Shown: in pieces, positions 1 through 12,800 of the stretch
How positions within the stretch are numbered: position 1 is the first letter of the stretch
Layout of the letters: the number at the start of each line of letters is the position of its first letter
Assembly: GCA_963969495.1 (NCBI GenBank)
Contig: OZ018318.1
Location: forward strand, 177,996,246 to 178,060,245
Origin: Ceratothoa steindachneri
Lineage: Eukaryota > Arthropoda > Malacostraca > Isopoda > Cymothoidae
Reading direction: 5' to 3'
Length of the DNA stretch: 64,000 bases
Made by a program: the position numbers and the translations under genes
The notes under the pieces: generated by a model
Database searches by the model: none
The model's input: only the letters and a program-made list of their open reading frames with translations
What the model was told of the DNA's origin: nothing

Positions 1-1399
1 TGAAAATGAGCCACTGTTGAAGGGGAAAGACTCATGTCTTTGAGCAATAGGTATGTGAAGATACGGCAATCACATTCCCAATCATCTTACAAGGAGTAAT
101 AATCCTCAATTCAGAATGTGCTCTAATAATGAACTTGTATTAAAGTGTCACACGCAAGATAAAGAAGAGTAAATAAGATTACAAGCGCATCCCTCTTCAT
201 TATTACAAAGATTTTCAAAGAGGTAATGTAAGATAAATAAAATACATCAGCCCTATTTGTAGATAAAATGCCCATCTTTCCTTCAAACTCTAAGCGAAAA
301 GGGTAAAAACAAATTTAATAATGATGTAATTTGGATAGGTATGCGATGATAAATAGAAACAAGAAAACAAATTTGGTTTCAAATGAAAATTAGAGCATGT
401 TGTAAGGCACACATATTCTAAAATGTACCTTATAATATAATTACTATAATTTAATGATGCATTTTGTAGTATTCCATTTAATTGCGTGATTACAATAAGA
501 TCTATGCATCAGCAACGCCGAGTTTTCAGTCCAGTAACGGATAATATCATTTGGGGCTGCTGCAAATGAACTCAGGTGTCTTGCTTGTTAGTTTGTCCAT
601 AATATCATTTAATGCAATATTTTCCAACATTTTTAGCAAGTGCTGGATCATAGTTAATATGGTATTAATTTAAACACATTAGACTAGCCATGGGAACTTA
701 TTAATATTTTCATTCATTTTATAAAAGGATTCAGCCTGATTCAGAACGCAAATGACGCAGCCAGCAATCTTCTTCACTTACTTTCGAACAACTAGGTGTA
801 CACTGTTTACATTAAACTTTCCCCTTTATACACTAATTAGTGTAAGTTCGTTTTTAATACGAAGTCGTCTAGACAAATGTTTAGTATGGCAATAAGGTAA
901 TTATAGGCATCTCTTCTTTGCTATGGAATGTTGAGAGACAATAATAATATCACAATTTACCAAATATTCCTTGATTTTCGAACAGCAAGTCAATGATATT
1001 TGTGTAAATAACAGAATACGCAAAGACGCATATACGTCTTAAGCCTAATTACCTTACATTTGGACATGCAAGGTTTTTATATCCATGATTTTGCCCGTTC
1101 TTACTCTATCATTTCATTAATTCTAAGAAATAATGAATGAATAATATTTTCAGCATATTTATGAATTTAAACTATACCTTACATTTTATGGTTAATAGAA
1201 ATAGTTACATATGAAATTTCTTTAGCTAACATTATATACAAAAACATTTCGGAACCTTTTCCCATAACAAAGCATTGATTAGGTGCCATTAGTTACTCTT
1301 ACAGATTGAAAATTATAGTCTTTTTCCAATATTCATCTACAACATTTTTCTCACCTGCTCTAAGCAACAGAGATTTCGTTTCCAAATGATCACATCTTA
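1..1399. other. AT-rich noncoding stretch, nothing recognised
   Basis: No open frame of useful length, no recognisable protein relic and no repeat array were seen. Sequence character is that of ordinary AT-rich intergenic or intronic DNA leading into the satellite that begins near 1400. Confidence 0.5.
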
Positions 1400-4300
1400 T
1401 TTTAAATTGAATGCAATAATGTATTTTAGTTTGAATTGAATGCAATAATTGCAGCTCTAAAGTAAATGTATGGATTGCAATTAAGTAACTGAAGGCTAGA
1501 GGTGCTCGTTTTTTTCAAATGAATGCAATGATTACACTGCGTTTTCAATTGAACGCAATTTTAGTATTATGTTATTAATTGAATGTAAAGACTGTATTCT
1601 TTTAATTAAATATACTGATTTCTTTATGTAGGGAATTGAATACTATGATTGCAATTGGGTATGAGTTAAATGCAAAGATTGCATGTATTTTCAATTTAAT
1701 GCAATGATTTTATTATGTATTAATTAGGAAGCATTGATTTTAGTGCTATGAATTAAATACATTGCTTGTAATGTTTTAATTGAATGCAATGATTGCATTT
1801 GATTTATATTTAATGCCCTAAACGTAAAGTAATTTGTCTTGGTTACAAATATTATATTGTCTTTGTAATTTAATACAATGATTACATTGTGTTATTCAAT
1901 TCAATGGAGTGAGTGCAATGTGTTTTGAATCGAATAAAAGGATTTTATTGGGTTATGAGTTGAATGGCATTAATTCATTGAATTTTTAGTTAAAATCAAT
2001 GAATGCATTGAGTTTTGAATTGAAGTCAATGCTTCTATTGTATTTTCTATTGACTAGAATGATTTTATTGTATTTTTAATTTGATACAATTTATGCATTG
2101 TACAATTAATAGAATATAATTAGTAAAATAATTAAAAATAGATATTGATTTTAATATAGGTGAAATAATTAACTTCTTTATTGAATTGAAAGCAAAGATT
2201 AACCTAGGTTTGTAATTGACTTCAATTGTCGCATTGTTTTAAATTGAATACAATTGTTCTCTTGAGTTTTGAATTATAATAAATGATTAAATCTAATTTA
2301 TAAATAAAATTATCATTTTTTTTAATATTTTTAATACAAAGATTCATTTTTTTATCAAATGCTTGTTGTTAATTTAATTGAATGATTGCTGTGTGTTTTG
2401 AATTGAATTCAACGAGTATAATCTGTTTTAAATTAAGAAGAATGATTGCCTTGTGTTTAGTATTAAATTCTTTGATTGCACTGTGGTTTTAATTGAATAA
2501 AAATGATTACATTGCCCTTTTTAGAAGGCAATGCTGGTATTAAGTTTTGAATTGAATGCAAAGATTGCTTTTTTGTTTATTTGAGTGTAAAGATTTTAAT
2601 CATTTGAACCTAATAATTCTTAGATTTAATTGTATTTAAAGTAAATACAATTTTTAGATTGAATTGTATTTAAATTAAATAAAATAAAGCATTGTATTTA
2701 AATTAAATGTATACTTATAATTTAATGAAATGATTGAATTTTATTGCGAATTAAATCAAATAATTGCATCCTCTTTTTGCAATTTAATTAACCAATTGTA
2801 TTTTATATTAAATTTAATTCAATCTTTTCATTTTGTTTTTAATTTAATTCAATGATTCCATGTTATTAATTAAATGTAATAATAAATGTAGCTTCTTTTC
2901 AATTAAGTTCTTTGATAAAAACTGGTGTAAAGGATTAGAATTATTGTCTCGTTTTTAATTGATGCAACTATTACATTGTGTTTGCAATTGAATGCAGTGA
3001 TCGGAATATTTTTTAGTTGAATGCAATGATAGGGTTGCTTTAAATTGATGGCAATGATTGAATTTCCTTTTTAAATTATATTTTTAAATTCAAAACAATG
3101 AGATTTTTGTTTACTTGAATATAATGATTGCATTTTGTTTTCAATTGAATTTAATAAAAATATTTTGTTTTTAATTAAAAGCCAAGATTTCATTTCGTTC
3201 TGTATTTAATGCAGTAAGTGTAATGTGTTTTGAATTGAAGGCCATGATTTCATTAGGGGTATAATTTACTGCAATGATTGCAGTCGGTTTTGAATTGAAT
3301 GGATGCATTTATGGTGTTAAACATGGAAACGAATGATTATAGAGTGTTTTTAATTGGTTTCAATAATTTTATTGTTTTCAATTTAATTGAATACAGTGAT
3401 TGAATTATTTTGAATTAATCTTAATGATTCCATTTGGTTTATATTTAATGTAGAAATTGTATTGTCTATTTACTTGCTAAAAATAAGAGCAAGGTGTTAT
3501 ACTTCAAAGAAATGTTTTTATAGTACTTTAGGTTTGAGTGCAATGATTGCATTCTTTTAATTCAATGCATTTTGTTTTAAATCGAGTGCAATGATTGTAT
3601 GGAATACAATGATTGTATCGCCATTTAAATGAATGCAATGAGGGCTGTTTTAGAAAATTATTGAAACATGTTTTAAATGTATGCAATTTGTGCGTTTTAT
3701 TTCGAATTCTATACAATGTTTCGATTACATTTTGATTTAAGGCATTTATTTTTTATGTTTGAAATTGAAAGAAAAAATTGGTTTGTGTTTTAAATTGAAT
3801 AAAATGAATTCATTGTGTTTTAATTAAATTAAATGATCGCATGTGTTTAATTGAATACAAGGATTGCATTCTGTTTTGAGTCAAAGGAATAGACTGAATT
3901 GTGTTTTAAATTGTGTACAGCTGTTGCATTCTGTTTTTAATTGAATGCAATGAATGCATTCAACTTTAAATATACTACAAGTAATTTGGGGGGTTTTAAT
4001 TGACGTAACGATTTATTTCGTATTGAATTTAATGCAATGGGCGAATATTATTTTGAAATAGATACCATGATTGCATTTTGTTTTGAATTGAATAGAATTT
4101 GTGGAAGGTGTTTTAAAATGAATACAATGAATGCTTTTGTTCATAGTTGAGTGCATATTTTTTGAGTAGTGAAGTGAATACATTGTGTGTATTCCGTTAT
4201 GAAATGAATGCAATACTTTTATTTTCTAATCAATTGAATATATCAATTAGATTTCAAGTTTAATTAAACACACTGATTACATTTGATTTTATTTGACCTC

Positions 4301-4700
4301 AATTAATATTTTGGCTTTTGCATTGAATACAATGATTGTATTGTTTTTAGTTGATTGGAATGATTGTATTGTGTTTTAAGTGAAAACAACGATTTTATTT
4401 TCTTGTAATTTTAGTACAATGGTTGCATTGTGTTTTGAATTGAATTCAAGAAATATATAGTATTTTGAATTGCAATCAAAGATCGAAACTTTCTTGAATT
4501 AATGCAATAAATGTTTTTTTCTTTTAAATTAGATAAAATGTTTGCATTCTGCTTTAAAAAATGCAATGATATCTTCGTTATTTGAATTGAATATAAATAT
4601 TGGTCTAATTGAATTTAATGCAATGATTGTTTTGTGTTTTAATTTGTATACAATTTTAATTTGTATTTTTAATTAAATACACTTATTCTATTGAGTAGTA
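1400..4700. repeat. Highly diverged satellite, about 30-bp unit with palindromic core
   Basis: About 3.3 kb is built from imperfect head-to-tail copies of a unit that reads roughly TTTTGAATTGAATGCAATGA followed by TTGCATTGTG. Successive cores are spaced about 28-30 bp (for example at 4331, 4359 and 4388). Copies differ by many substitutions and indels, so the array is old and not homogenised. The core AATGCAATGATTGCATT is an 8+1+8 perfect palindrome, seen intact at 1783-1799. Short open frames on the - strand (3528-3716, 4013-4213), rich in His, Cys, Lys, Thr and Phe, are only translations of the repeat. Exact edges are approximate. Confidence 0.85.
1783..1799. repeat. Perfect 17-bp palindrome typifying the satellite core
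   Basis: AATGCAAT, a central G, then ATTGCATT: a fully self-complementary instance of the satellite core. Many neighbouring copies keep most of this symmetry (GCAATGATTGCA variants), so each unit could form a small hairpin on either strand. Confidence 0.8.
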
Positions 4701-4739
4701 AATTAATTATAAAGATTGATGTATTTATAATTCCTTAGG

Positions 4740-5389
4740 TGCTGTAGTTTCCTATGTGAAATTGCCTAGGCAGGGCTACACAGTGAAATTGTAACTCATC
4801 AACTCTGGTTTATGTTTACCACTGCTATTCAGTAGCAGTAGTTAGTCCGTTAGGTAACCATGGCAGAAATTCATTGAACAAGGATAATTAAAATCCCTAG
4901 TCTTTATCTTACTCAAACTATATATTGGGATTGGTATTGGGATTTTCAAAAGTGAAGTTGGTGTGCAGATAGATGTAAGAAACAAAAAAGTAAGTGTAAA
5001 ATAGAAAGAGAATGTGGGAGTAACTCTGATAAACTCAGTAACTTTATTTATTTTTGCCTTTTTAATTCTTATTTTATTCCTCATTTTAGAAGGTTTACCG
5101 TTTAAGCCTTTGTTTTCTTAACCAATGCGGTTTTGTCGTCAATGATTAATCCTGTCTAGTATATTTCTCTTTTTATTTAGTTATTTTTTTCTATTTCAAA
5201 TCTTTTTATTAAGGTGTAGTTGTTTTATTTTAATATGTCAACTTTGGATCTTTTTAGAAAATTGTACTTATCTGATTTTTTTTAATATTTCCTTTTAGAA
5301 TCTTTGTTATATTTTGACATTTCTAGAATTAATTCCCATTGTACTTTCTTTTCTTCATCTATTATTGAGGGCAAGTTAGAGTAGTTAAT
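4740..5389. other. AT-rich stretch after the satellite, nothing recognised
   Basis: T-rich DNA. One 80-codon - strand open frame (4842-5084) is low complexity and matches nothing I recognise. Confidence 0.4.
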
Positions 5390-5820
5390 TGTGAGGGAAT
5401 GTCCCTCGAAGGACCAGCGTGAGAGGAAGCTCCCCGGAATACCCCTTTTGAGCCCCTTCGCTCCAAACCACGTGCTCCATGGCGTGGGAATTTTAGAATC
5501 ATCGGGAAGGAAGCAGCCCCGCGCTGAGTCGCTAGACCCGGCTATATTTGCTTATGCGGGACTCACCTCACTCCGTGCCGATCCGCAGAACCGTCACGTG
5601 TTTGAGATTACATATCTCTGGCGCCGATAAAACCTCGTTCTTCAACAAGACGTACTCAAAACCCCTCATCTACGAGTCCCACTCGCCAGGACTCACAGAA
5701 ATATCTGCTCAAAGATCTGTGCCGTTGGTCTTTCCCCTCCGAACACAAATAAGCTTCAAAGTAAAGCGAATTTGCGTTGTAATCACCTGATTACACCACC
5801 TGTCAATCGTCACCTGCACC
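5390..5820. other. Isolated GC/CpG-rich block of unknown nature
   Basis: About 430 bp is clearly richer in G+C and CpG than both flanks, with two overlapping + strand open frames (5391-5630 and 5548-5790). Neither translation matches a family I know. CACGTG sits at 5480 and again near 5596, and two CACCTG E-box-like hexamers lie at 5796-5815. It could be a promoter/first-exon region, a SINE-like insertion or a fragment of an old element; the sequence alone does not decide. Confidence 0.3.
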
Positions 5821-8800
5821 CCTTTTTTAATTGAATTGGGGGTTCTTGATATTTATATATCCTTGAACTGCAACTTGGCAATCCATTATATAAATCCCGG
5901 TCAATCGTAAACGCACTCTAAAAATCAAGGATGCGGCCTTCCATTCCTTCAATTCCTTCAAAGCATATCGCAGACGGCCTCGGGTCGGCTATCTGCTCGT
6001 GCTTGTTTATGTACCTTTACTCCAAGCGCAGGTCTTCACAGGCATACCTCAACATTAATAATTTGACTTAATTGATGTTTAGTAATTAGTCCTATATCGG
6101 TAAGATATCTCTCGTTTTGGTTGTCTATCCATTGCCATTTAGGAAGGTCTTCAAACTTCTAATACACCTTATTCGGCTATCCATGTTTTACTTCTTATGT
6201 GAGGTTTTGGTTTCTTTCTACTCTCTCTGAATGGGATCTTATTTTTCTACATCTTTATATTTTAAACATTTAGGAGCAAGGTTAAAGCATAACTCCTGAC
6301 GGATCTCAATTAAACCTGTCTTAGAGTCACAAACAGGTCACCTTCACTTATATCGGCGTCATAGTCGTACTTATACTTCCTTTTAATTGCTCCTGATATG
6401 ATGGTTGCTTTTTTGGAAATTTTTGGTCCTTTTGCATAAATTTTATGGGATCTACAAGTTTGTAAGAGGGAGCGGCGGCATGAACATGACCAATACATTT
6501 TCTGTTTCTTTATTCGTTATCTCAGTTGTGTGGAATGTTATTTTAAATACATGCCAAAATTCTTCAGCTTCACAGTTCTTAAAATGTAGACTTCGCCAAT
6601 CTTTGGACAATTTTGCGTTCTTTCTCTTTCATTCTTAATTTCATCAGAAGATTGAGAGCTAACGTAGCATTCCTGCGTCAAGAGACGATTATCCTCTGTG
6701 CCGAAACTTGCAGCGTGACTTTAGGTATGAGGGCGATATCTTCAAACTCATTCTTGGACTTTGGGCTGATAACCTTTTCTATATAATGGTTAGGTCGAGG
6801 TATCCATAATCTTGATCGTTCACTCAGCAAAGGGCTATTCCAAGTTTAGAGAAGGTGAGTTAAAAAACTTTCTCCCTTGTTATCTTCTAAGAGCGTTTTT
6901 TCACCCAAAGTATAATGCACTTCTCGTGATAGAAGTTGTTTATAATATCTCGAAGGCAGCGGTGTCTATTTTGATCGTAACAGGATGTGGAAGAAAGAAT
7001 ATAACGAGGACCAGCAGACGCTAGTTTGTTTATACAGCGCCAACAGTTACGCTTCACATGGGCCAAGACTCCCCCCCCCCCTCCCTCTCTTTCCTCGCTG
7101 CCCCAAGACCAGTCGAAGTCGCTCGCAAAGAAGGATTTCAGTTAGGAGATTTCTTAATTTACGAGACTGGTGGTGTAGTCCGTTAGTATAAACATAAGAG
7201 GGTGTGAGAGCCTTTAGAATGTAAATCTTGATTCATTATGTTTTTAAATGATTATACTGATTCCATTGTATTTAAAAGAAATAATAAGATTTCCAAAATT
7301 ATTATTTGAGACAGAGCAGCAAAACACCCATCAGTGAATTGAAAAAGATAAAAAGGCAATTAATCACATTGAACAACCTTCAGAGGTCAAACACTAATTC
7401 CATTTTTCTCCAACTCAAACGAATAATTATTCTTATTTATCCTTGATTTTCTTTCTTTCTCTATCACTACCATTGTTTATCACTCTAGAAAATGAGATTG
7501 GATACTAGTACCAAATTTTAGGTGCTAAATAGTAATAATAATAATATTATTATTAAGAGCATGTAATTTATTTGCCCGCCCGTTGACACCAGAAATGTCC
7601 ACGCGGAAGAGAAAGAGTGGCATACCAGCATGTTTGCACTAAAGAGCCAGCAAGGGATTTTACCTCTCCTGGCTGAAAGGAAAGTTACCTTATATTTCGA
7701 GATAAATCGACACAATAAAGGAAAACGATGCAAGATAAGTAAAAGTATTTTTAAATTAATTCGTTTATACGGCAAAATATTAAAAAGAATACTTCGCATG
7801 AGGTGACAAAAGTCAATTATCTTCAATTTAAGAGTGACTACAAGACAAACAAATCCTGGAGAATGGTGAGAAAGAACTTACTGGAGAGACATGTAACTAC
7901 GAGTGCCATGAGATAATTGCTATAAACCTAGGACAGTGATCAAGGGAACTAACCTTGAAAACTTTTTCATGCTTGCAACGTTTCATGAGTATCTAGTTTC
8001 AATCTTCAGTCTGTTTCAAAATAGAGGCACATGTTTTAGCAATACTTACAGCCATATTTAATAAGTTATATGCATAGGTGAAGGATCAAGAATAATGCGA
8101 TTAGATATTACCTTAAATATTTAATAAATCGAGACCATTGGGTGGAGACCAGTTAGTAAACTTTTTCTAATCATTTTCTAAAGGAATAAGAAAAGCAGAT
8201 TGTAATGGAGGATTAAATAATTAAGTAAGGACTAGCAATAGATTATCTAGAGAAAAGCATATATTCTATCGTCCTCCAAGTGGTTGCATTATTTTGGACA
8301 AGAAGCAGCCTAACTTTCAAGAAGCGAGCAGGCTTCTCCTTACTGCCGTCTTGATTTGGTTTATTGCAAAACAAACCGAAAGATGATAATGAAATGACAC
8401 CGAAGTATTTTAATTTTCAGTCTAGAAAGGTACTAGAAAGGCTTGCAAACTTGCAAGTTTATCGAAATTTTCCGAAACTTAAATTTTCTCGAAAGTCCCC
8501 TGGTCATTATTGGTCCATGGATATGCGGAAATAGATGATGCATTCGGAAAATATCTAATTTTACGAAATGTAAATTTAAATATGAGAATGTTAAGATGGT
8601 TGGTGAAGGACCTGATTTTATTGAGTGTGAAATAAGGATTGTCATGCTCAGTACAATTGAAAAATTACTTTAACATCCTAAGCAAGTCCACGACCCCAGC
8701 TAACACGCAAATATTCAGCAGCTTCTGTCTAAACAAGGCAATCACTTCAATCTGAAAAGTAGCGCATATCTCACCGATACTCAAACCATACAAACCTCCA

Positions 8801-8884
8801 ACACATACTAACGCATGCCATTCGACCTGACTACTGTATGTACTATCTGAATCACTCATATAACTATTAAAAAAAAGAATTAGT
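5821..8884. other. Noncoding stretch with scattered short open frames
   Basis: Several 60-100-codon open frames occur on both strands (the longest is 7518-7826 on -, 102 codons, hydrophobic and low complexity). None shows a domain signature. A run of C followed by pyrimidine lies at about 7071-7090. I see no supportable gene. Confidence 0.4.
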
Positions 8885-9860
8885 CCAAAAATATCATTAT
8901 CTCAAATATAACACGGTTTCTAAAAAGACCACTCAACTACGTCTCTTCTTACTGACATCACACAACACATAGTCAATGGTTTTTGCAAAGCAGCAAACTT
9001 CCTCACACAAATTTTCAGCAGCCAGTAACATAAACATCGCCTTTGACACAGTATTTAAACACAAACTTGTACAAAAATCCTGAACAACAGTCTCACAAAC
9101 AACGACAAAAAATGGCTAACAAACATTATCTTGGCCAGACAATGTCAAGTAGCACACAAAAAACTTAAATCACGCACAAGGCAGGTTTACAATCGCACCC
9201 AAAAGAGGAGGAATATTTTCACCCTTATTTTTCAACTTATTCACGCACGACATTCCACAACCACCATCCCCATGGACCAATCAATACAACTATCTCTGTC
9301 GATGAGAGGTATTTCAATCACTGCTACATAAACATTAAACCACTCAACCACATCATAACCTCAGCCATCAAATCAACATCATACAATTTACAACAGACTA
9401 CTAACACGAATAAAAATAAACTTCCAAAATCACACCTAACGGACAACACTTTCATCTAAACAGAAGTTCCATTTTCATACGAACCACACTAGACAGCCAC
9501 ATGCCAGTCGAAACTCACTTACAAAACATCACAAACAAGACCATAAGAAAACAATGCCTAAAAGCACTATCAAATATAAAATTCAGAAAAGAAAAGGCGA
9601 CGCTATACAAGTCATTCACCCGTACTACAATCAACTACGCAGCACTAGCACGGCACCAAGCACTCGTTAAATCCCGCGCAGAAAAACAACTTGAAATCAC
9701 TTAGAACAATGTACTCTGAACCATTACGGAATGCACTCAAACCGCACCCACCTCACACCTACACGCCGAAACCAAAATACTCTCACTCAATGTTAACTTG
9801 GCTATGACCTGTACCTAACACTTCAGCAGAGCACTGAATCCAAACCACTACAACAGGAAC
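8885..9860 (+). pseudogene. Non-LTR retrotransposon reverse transcriptase relic (Jockey/CR1-group)
   Basis: Read across all three + frames, this is the RT of a non-LTR element. In order it shows a TQHIVNGF-like block near 8957, an AFDTV motif near 9040, an APKRGGIFSPLF stretch near 9200 that corresponds to the family's GVPQGGVLSPLLFN, MDQSIQL near 9272, ISITAT near 9311, then a thumb region with TNKTIRK and INYAALA (frame 9501-9704). CTQTAPTSHLHAETKIL follows near 9740, a stretch typical of the post-RT region of such elements. The catalytic YADD is replaced by SMRG at 9299-9310. Many frame changes and stops separate the blocks, and the endonuclease is missing, consistent with 5' truncation. 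The exact clade is uncertain. Confidence 0.8.
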
Positions 9861-12800
9861 GTAGCTCTGAGCATATAATGAATTACCTATATCTATCGAT
9901 TTAAAATTTCCATAATAAAAGCTATCTCACGCGTCCTTCAAATATGTGGATAAAGTCTTTCAGTATAAACCCTCTGCGAGTCATCTGTGAGTGATACGAT
10001 CTGATCAAAAAGGTAACTGTCACATGAACAATGAGGTCTTGGACACTTAAATTAAACAAAAAGCTGAGATAAGGGACGAGTAGCTAATGAATAGAATCAA
10101 CCTATATGTCCCATATATAAAAATGAAGAAAAACAATTTATAAAGATCATATTTTCCAAAAAAGGTTGATAAGTGTTCATAAGTAAGAGCAAGTTTGATG
10201 AATTGCAGTGTAATTTTGTACCCGAGCGATCTACCATTGTCCATATCTCTGTAATTTAAATGTTTTTATTGAGCTGCTGGTAAACAATTTCTATCCAAGA
10301 ATTCAAGTTTAGCTTTTTTAGGATAGTAGATACTAGTTTATTCACAAGTAGTTAAGTATATGGAGGTAGTTAAAAACTGAGACCAAAAACATGTTTTCCA
10401 ATAACCTAAATAGTGGTGAGAGATGGCCAATTACCTAAATTACCAGTACAGAAATATAAACCATACTTTGGACTTCGTTAATCCACAGACACAGAGAGGC
10501 GTTATTACACAGCATAATGAATCACATTGGAGAAGGTACAATGCAAATATAAATATCGACGAGATTTTCTTTCAGATTATTTGCAAAAGTTGATGTAGAT
10601 GAAAACAAATAAAATAAACAGCTTAATCAATAAATTACTATGCCATACATTTTCATTAAAGTAAAGATGGATATGGTGAATTTTTCCCCTACATTATATT
10701 TATCTTTTGGGTTTTATTCCTCACATGGGATCTTTTGGCTTCTATTTTCTGGACATGGAAAAATTGGGTTCCCCTAATTTTGACTTGATACCAATTTTTT
10801 TAAAAAAGGATTGATTATTAGCTGCTAATATACTTTAGTTACCTATTTAATAAAATGTAAAACGGCATGTAACAATTGAAAATCAAAATTTGAAATAAAT
10901 GAATCACTCAATAAGTAGAAATGCTGTTTTTTGTTTGTGATTATGTCGATGAAAAAATAACAGAACTATCATGTAAATTTAAATTAAATATCTACATACT
11001 ATAACAACTCCTAAAACACCACCATTCACCAAGGTATGTGAAAACCAAGCCATATACTTATTCATTATGTTATATATATGCACGTACGAGGCATGTTCTC
11101 TCACTACAAGGTCAGATGGAAAATAAATTCGACGGAATTAAGTGAGAGTTTCATGAGTGTGCGTCCGTGTTTCATGCATTTAACAGTTTTAGGAAGCCCC
11201 TTCCTATAGATGTAAAGGTTTGAAGGTTAAATGCACTCATCATGGACCAACTGAACTCTTGTAAGCAGGGATTCAATCTGAAATGTTTCTACTGGAGTTA
11301 TGCTCAGAGTAGAAAGTGTCTTTATAAGTAAAAAAGCCACCTACGCTATTTGTGACATGAAAAGAATGAAGCGAGATTGTTATCCAAGTTCAACATTCAT
11401 TTGGACATAGGATCAAATAGGACTTTATAGAGTGGAGAGATTAACTAATAATATACTTAACAAGTATCGTGAGGAATGTGAAAAGGAAGCCGAAACAAGG
11501 TGTTATCTGAAATAAAATACTAATTAAGGAATTATATTAACAAATTATCCCAAAGGGAAGGGGTTGTAATAGAGTGTCGGGAAAAGTCGCGAATATCTTT
11601 AGCAGATTATCAATTTTTCATTTATATGAATATCATAACATTCAAGTATTTTCAAAGCATAGTCTCTTTATAGACAGCGGGTTGATTCTATGGTTCTAAC
11701 TTATTTCACAACATACGGAGCAAACATCCTAAACCGTGCAGTTAAATGAATACAGTGGATGTTAATCTTATGTCAGGAAGAAATTAGCAATGGTATTTTT
11801 ATTATAAAGGCATATTTCATTTTTTTACATTGTACTGGTAGAAATCATTTAAGATTTCTTATTCTTTCCTTGAAATGACTGCTTAAAGACCTGAGACTCG
11901 GGAACTTTAATCTTCTATCTCTGGTGACCATTATTTGTTGACTTAGCTTGCTCTCTGACATTAAATAAGAAATAAATATTTTTGCAAAAGTTAATAAGAT
12001 TAAGTATAGATATTAGTTTTTAGTTTTTTTAATTCCTTATGAATGAGGTAGTAAAACTTGGATATTAGGTAAAGAATCTGAAAGAATTCCTTCCTAAACA
12101 CGAGGGAATAAATTTTCTACGCCTGTATGTTTTGATATAGTCCACATTTGCGAAAATATAGATGTCAAATAAGTAAGCCTTGTTTGTTTCTCCTGGTGTA
12201 GCTATACCAAGATTAGATAATCAAGAAGTGCTTTTGTTGTGTCATCTACAAAATCTGGAAAGGCCTCATTGAAATAGAGTCTAAAATATATTAAAGCAGC
12301 TTGAATGAACAGGAGAAGAGATTTATTATGTGTAAGTGCTTCAAATTTGGTAATAGCAAAGTCAAGTAAAATTGCCTTCTTGTCAGGCAATGGGTTGGAA
12401 AATTCGATAAGAGAGGAGGCAGGTCTTTCAGCACAACAATGTGATTGCCCACAAGGCCTAACCATCACAGTTTGACTATCAATCAATGTGGCACATCACT
12501 CGTCACGTGATTATTGCTAAGTAGTCAATTTCTTTCATTAAATATTGACTGAATAGTTACAGGAAAGTAGTTTCCTCAGGAGTATACATTAACTTTCCTA
12601 AGAAGAATCGGAAAAGGATCTCACCTCCATAGCCCTACTAATATATTCAAAACGTGAGATAACAGCGCTAGTTCAGCCTCTTTTGCGCAGCCTTTTATTT
12701 CCTTATCACCACACCCTTATAATCTGAGGGGACAATGATCGTGGTACGACGTTGTCAACGTAATATTAATAGCGCCAATTTTTGCCCACGGTTGGGCACT

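Noticed and set aside
3528..4213. Two His/Cys-rich open frames that resemble zinc-binding proteins
   Set aside because: They are translations of the 30-bp satellite; the periodic His and Cys come from the repeat core.
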